A DNA stretch of 17,017 nucleotides from the NCBI RefSeq assembly GCF_035556675.1, contig NZ_DATMFZ010000357.1:1-17017 (forward strand). Reading direction: 5' to 3'. Positions within the stretch are counted from its first letter, which is position 1; each line of letters opens with the position of its first letter. The translations under genes were made by a program, and so were the position numbers. Positions 15,039 to 17,017 of this stretch are shown here, piece by piece. The stretch is from Geminicoccus sp035556675. GTDB lineage: Bacteria; Pseudomonadota; Alphaproteobacteria; Geminicoccales; Geminicoccaceae. The notes beneath the pieces were generated by a model. That model was not told the origin of the DNA. It did no database searches and worked only from the letters and a program-made list of their open reading frames with translations.

Positions 15039-16148
15039 ATGCACCCTGCCATCCTGCAGTTCGGGACCGGACGGCTGCTCCAGGCCCATGCCGACCTGAT
15101 GCTCGACGAGGCGCTGGCGGCCGGCAAGGCGGCCGGGCCGGTGGTGGCGGTCACCACCAGCGGCACGCCGGAAGCGGCCAAGCGTGCGGCGGCCCTGGCC
15201 TACGGGGCCGGCTTCCCGGTCCATATCCGCGGCCTGGTAGATGGCGAGACGGTCGACCGGCAGGTGCAGGTGACCAGCGTCGTCAAGGCGCTGGATGCGG
15301 TGACCCAGTGGGAGGAGGTGCGGGCCGACGCGACGGACCCGCAGGTGCGCGCATGGCTCAGCAACACGGCCGACCGGGGCTACGAGCTGCACCCCGACGA
15401 CGATGGCAGGACGCCGGTGCCGCGCTCCTTTCCCGGCAAGCTGGTCCGGCTGCTCCAGGCACGGCACGAGGCGAGCGGCGCGCCCCTATCGGTGTTCCCG
15501 CTGGAACTGATCACCGACAATGGCAAGGTGCTGCGTGGCATCGTTACCGGGCTCGCCCATGAGTGGGGCGCGTCGCCAACCTTCCTGAGCTGGCTGGAGG
15601 CTGAGGTGGTGTTCGCCGACAGCCTGGTCGACCGGATCGTCAGCGAGCCGATCGAGCCGGTGGGTGCGGTGGCGGAGCCCTACGCGCTCTGGGCGATCCG
15701 CCAGGCGCCCGGCCTGTTCGTGCCGCTGGAACATCCCGATGTGGTGGTGACCGAGGATCTGGAGCGCTATGCCCGGCTCAAGCTGTTCATCCTGAATCTG
15801 GGTCATACCTGGCTGGCCGAGCGCTGGCTGCTGGACGGACGCGACCCGGACGAGATCGTGCTGCAGGTCCTTCAGGATGCCGACATGGTGGCCAGCCTCG
15901 ACCGGGTCTATGACGAGGAGGTGCTGCCGGTGTTCGTGGCCATGGGGCTGGGCGAGCAGGCCGTGGCCTACCGGCGAACGGTCATGGAGCGCTTTGCCAA
16001 CCCGTTCCTGCGCCACCGGCTGGCCGACATCGCACACAACCACGCTGCCAAGAAGGAGCGGCGCTTCGGCGGCCTGATCGAGCTGTCGCGCCAGTACCTG
16101 CCGGACCATGCCACCCCGCTCCTGGATGGCGCGCTGGCACGCGGCTGA
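15039..16148 (+). CDS. Mannitol dehydrogenase-family oxidoreductase (tagaturonate/mannonate reductase-like)
   Basis: A 369-aa NAD-dependent polyol or hexuronate dehydrogenase of the long-chain mannitol dehydrogenase family. The N-terminal dinucleotide-binding motif is LQFGTGRLLQAH (6-17). ELITDNGKVLRGIV (156-169) and VFADSLVDRIV (191-201) are conserved family blocks. The catalytic K-x4-N-x2-H motif is complete: Lys248, Asn253, His256 in KLFILNLGHTWLAE. It is about 110 residues shorter than mannitol dehydrogenase or UxaB (about 480-490), with a compact middle region, so the exact substrate is open; a tagaturonate-reductase-like role is a guess. The ATG at 15039 is chosen for its AGAGGA ribosome-binding site; an earlier in-frame start at 14973 is poorly supported. 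It converges with DUF805, with only 7 nt between stops. Confidence 0.85.
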   Translation: MHPAILQFGTGRLLQAHADLMLDEALAAGKAAGPVVAVTTSGTPEAAKRAAALAYGAGFPVHIRGLVDGETVDRQVQVTSVVKALDAVTQWEEVRADATDPQVRAWLSNTADRGYELHPDDDGRTPVPRSFPGKLVRLLQARHEASGAPLSVFPLELITDNGKVLRGIVTGLAHEWGASPTFLSWLEAEVVFADSLVDRIVSEPIEPVGAVAEPYALWAIRQAPGLFVPLEHPDVVVTEDLERYARLKLFILNLGHTWLAERWLLDGRDPDEIVLQVLQDADMVASLDRVYDEEVLPVFVAMGLGEQAVAYRRTVMERFANPFLRHRLADIAHNHAAKKERRFGGLIELSRQYLPDHATPLLDGALARG

Positions 16149-16155
16149 ACGCGCG

Positions 16156-16515
16156 TCAGGCCGGCGGCGGGCCGAACCGGTTCGGCCCGGGCGTGCCCGG
16201 CAGGCAGTACCAGACGATCAGCACGATCTGGCCGACCACCGGCACGAAATGGAGCAGCAGCCACCAGCCGCTCCGGTCCCGGTCGTGCAGGCGTCGCACC
16301 GCCACCGCCAGCCAGGGCAGCAGCAGGACCAGCCAAGCCAGCGTGCTGAGCGGGCCGTTCGCATGGTGGCGGAACAGGACGGCGTCGAGCACGCCGGCCA
16401 CGAAGATCGCGATCAGGTAGAACAGGAAGAAGTACCAGTATTCCGCGCGGGCCGCGCGCCCCTGGATGGTGGCGAACTTGCTGAAGCAGGTTCTGATCGC
16501 GGTCTGGAAATCCAT
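16156..16515 (-). CDS. DUF805 family membrane protein
   Basis: A 119-aa inner-membrane protein of the DUF805 family (function unknown). It shows the family hallmarks GRAARAEYWYF (19-29), RLHDRDRSGWW (75-85) and a GTPGPNRFGPPP C-terminus. Membrane segments lie near residues 27-47, 57-73 and 85-103. The start chosen is ATG 16515 with AAGGCGG upstream; another in-frame ATG 15 nt earlier is possible. It is divergent from the DUF4174 gene, with 93 bp between them. No partner function can be inferred. Confidence 0.9.
   Translation of the reverse strand: MDFQTAIRTCFSKFATIQGRAARAEYWYFFLFYLIAIFVAGVLDAVLFRHHANGPLSTLAWLVLLLPWLAVAVRRLHDRDRSGWWLLLHFVPVVGQIVLIVWYCLPGTPGPNRFGPPPA
16168..16189. repeat. 22-bp perfect palindrome at a convergent 3' end
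   Basis: A perfect 22-bp dyad without loop (half-site CGGGCCGAACC) starts 20 nt after the dehydrogenase stop and lies inside the DUF805 coding region, over codons for its conserved GPNRFG end. It may serve as terminator for the dehydrogenase transcript. Confidence 0.45.
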
Positions 16516-16608
16516 CTTCCGCCTTTCCATGCGTGATCCGACCTGGCTGGCCATGCGTAGCGCCAGGAAAGCCAGCGCCCTGCCGGCCCGTCTTTCCGGG
16601 ATGCTAGG

Positions 16609-17017
16609 ATGTCTGTGACCCGAAGTCTCGCCATGGCCGTGTCGCTGGTCATTGCCACGCTCATCACTGCCGGAGCCGCCGCCATGGAGCCCCTGGACAG
16701 CTATCGCTGGCAGAACCGGGTGCTGGTGATGTTCGCGAAGTCCGGTGATCCGCAGATCCAGGCGCAGCGCGACGAACTCCTGCCCGTCCGGGAGCAGCTC
16801 GACGAGCGCGACCTCGTGGTCTTCACCGTGATCGACGGCCGGCGGATCGAGCCGGTCCATGGCCGGGCACCCACGAACGATCAGGCGGCCCTGCTGCAGG
16901 CCGCCCTCGACCCGCCCGCCGACGCCGGGTTCACGGCCATGCTGGTGGGCAAGGACGGCGGGGTGAAGTGGCAGGCGGACCGGCCCGCACGGCAGGGGGA
17001 GCTGTTCGGCCTGATCG
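16609..17017 (+). CDS. DUF4174 secreted protein, C-terminus cut by window edge
   Basis: The first 136 residues of a DUF4174 domain protein, a family found largely in alphaproteobacteria with no established function. Residues 1-25 look like a signal peptide (short basic start, hydrophobic core, AGAAA end), so the protein is probably periplasmic. The domain opens with LDSYRWQNRVLVMFA, continues with ERDLVVFTVIDG and reaches AMLVGKDGGVKWQAD, the family's lysine-containing core. The thioredoxin-like look of this strand order is an impression only. The start ATG is 16609; a second in-frame ATG at 16633 would give a shorter signal peptide. It is divergent from DUF805. Confidence 0.85.
   Translation, partial: MSVTRSLAMAVSLVIATLITAGAAAMEPLDSYRWQNRVLVMFAKSGDPQIQAQRDELLPVREQLDERDLVVFTVIDGRRIEPVHGRAPTNDQAALLQAALDPPADAGFTAMLVGKDGGVKWQADRPARQGELFGLI

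Overview
This is a 17 kb window from a GC-rich bacterial chromosome with densely packed genes, most likely an alphaproteobacterium. The lineage rests on gene content (DUF4174, the large DUF2126 amidoligase cluster) and on one exact match to the alphaproteobacterial EcfG general-stress promoter consensus (GGAAC-N16-CGTT). I see no tRNA, rRNA, CRISPR array, insertion sequence or phage gene.

Layout. (1) 1-515, minus: the N-terminal part of a secreted GDSL/SGNH hydrolase, cut by the window edge. (2) 665-2931, plus: a compact operon of a SAM methyltransferase, a TIGR04076-like small protein and an aldo/keto reductase. (3) 3045-4319, plus: an orphan type-1 periplasmic binding protein, ending in a strong hairpin. 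(4) 4366-4977, minus: a NudK-like Nudix hydrolase. (5) 5077-6567, plus: an aldo/keto reductase fused to a C-terminal Rid (YjgF) domain, paralogous to the reductase in (2). (6) 6528-13919, minus: a four-gene operon, read from 13919 downwards, encoding a transglutaminase-DUF2126 amidoligase (1088 aa), a PAT-like GNAT acetyltransferase, a circularly permuted ATP-grasp/alpha-E fusion (about 861 aa) and a small transglutaminase-like protease. (7) 14216-14875: two convergent small membrane-protein genes (GlsB/YeaQ-type and DUF2892/YgaP-type), each with an EcfG-like promoter. (8) 15039-16148, plus: a short mannitol-dehydrogenase-family oxidoreductase. (9) 16156-16515, minus: a DUF805 membrane protein. 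(10) 16609-17017, plus: a secreted DUF4174 protein, cut by the window edge.

The most interesting locus is (6). Published comparative genomics (the Iyer/Aravind work on amidoligases, as I recall it) predicted that DUF2126, permuted ATP-grasp, alpha-E and transglutaminase genes form a peptide-synthesis or protein-tagging system, often with the proteasome-like Anbu peptidase. No product is established to my knowledge. Here the cluster carries an inserted acetyltransferase gene and fused ATP-grasp/alpha-E domains, and no Anbu gene is visible. The second notable item is the AKR-Rid fusion, which could couple carbonyl reduction to handling of a reactive imine/enamine or carbonyl compound. Its Rid domain lacks the arginine needed for classical RidA deaminase activity.
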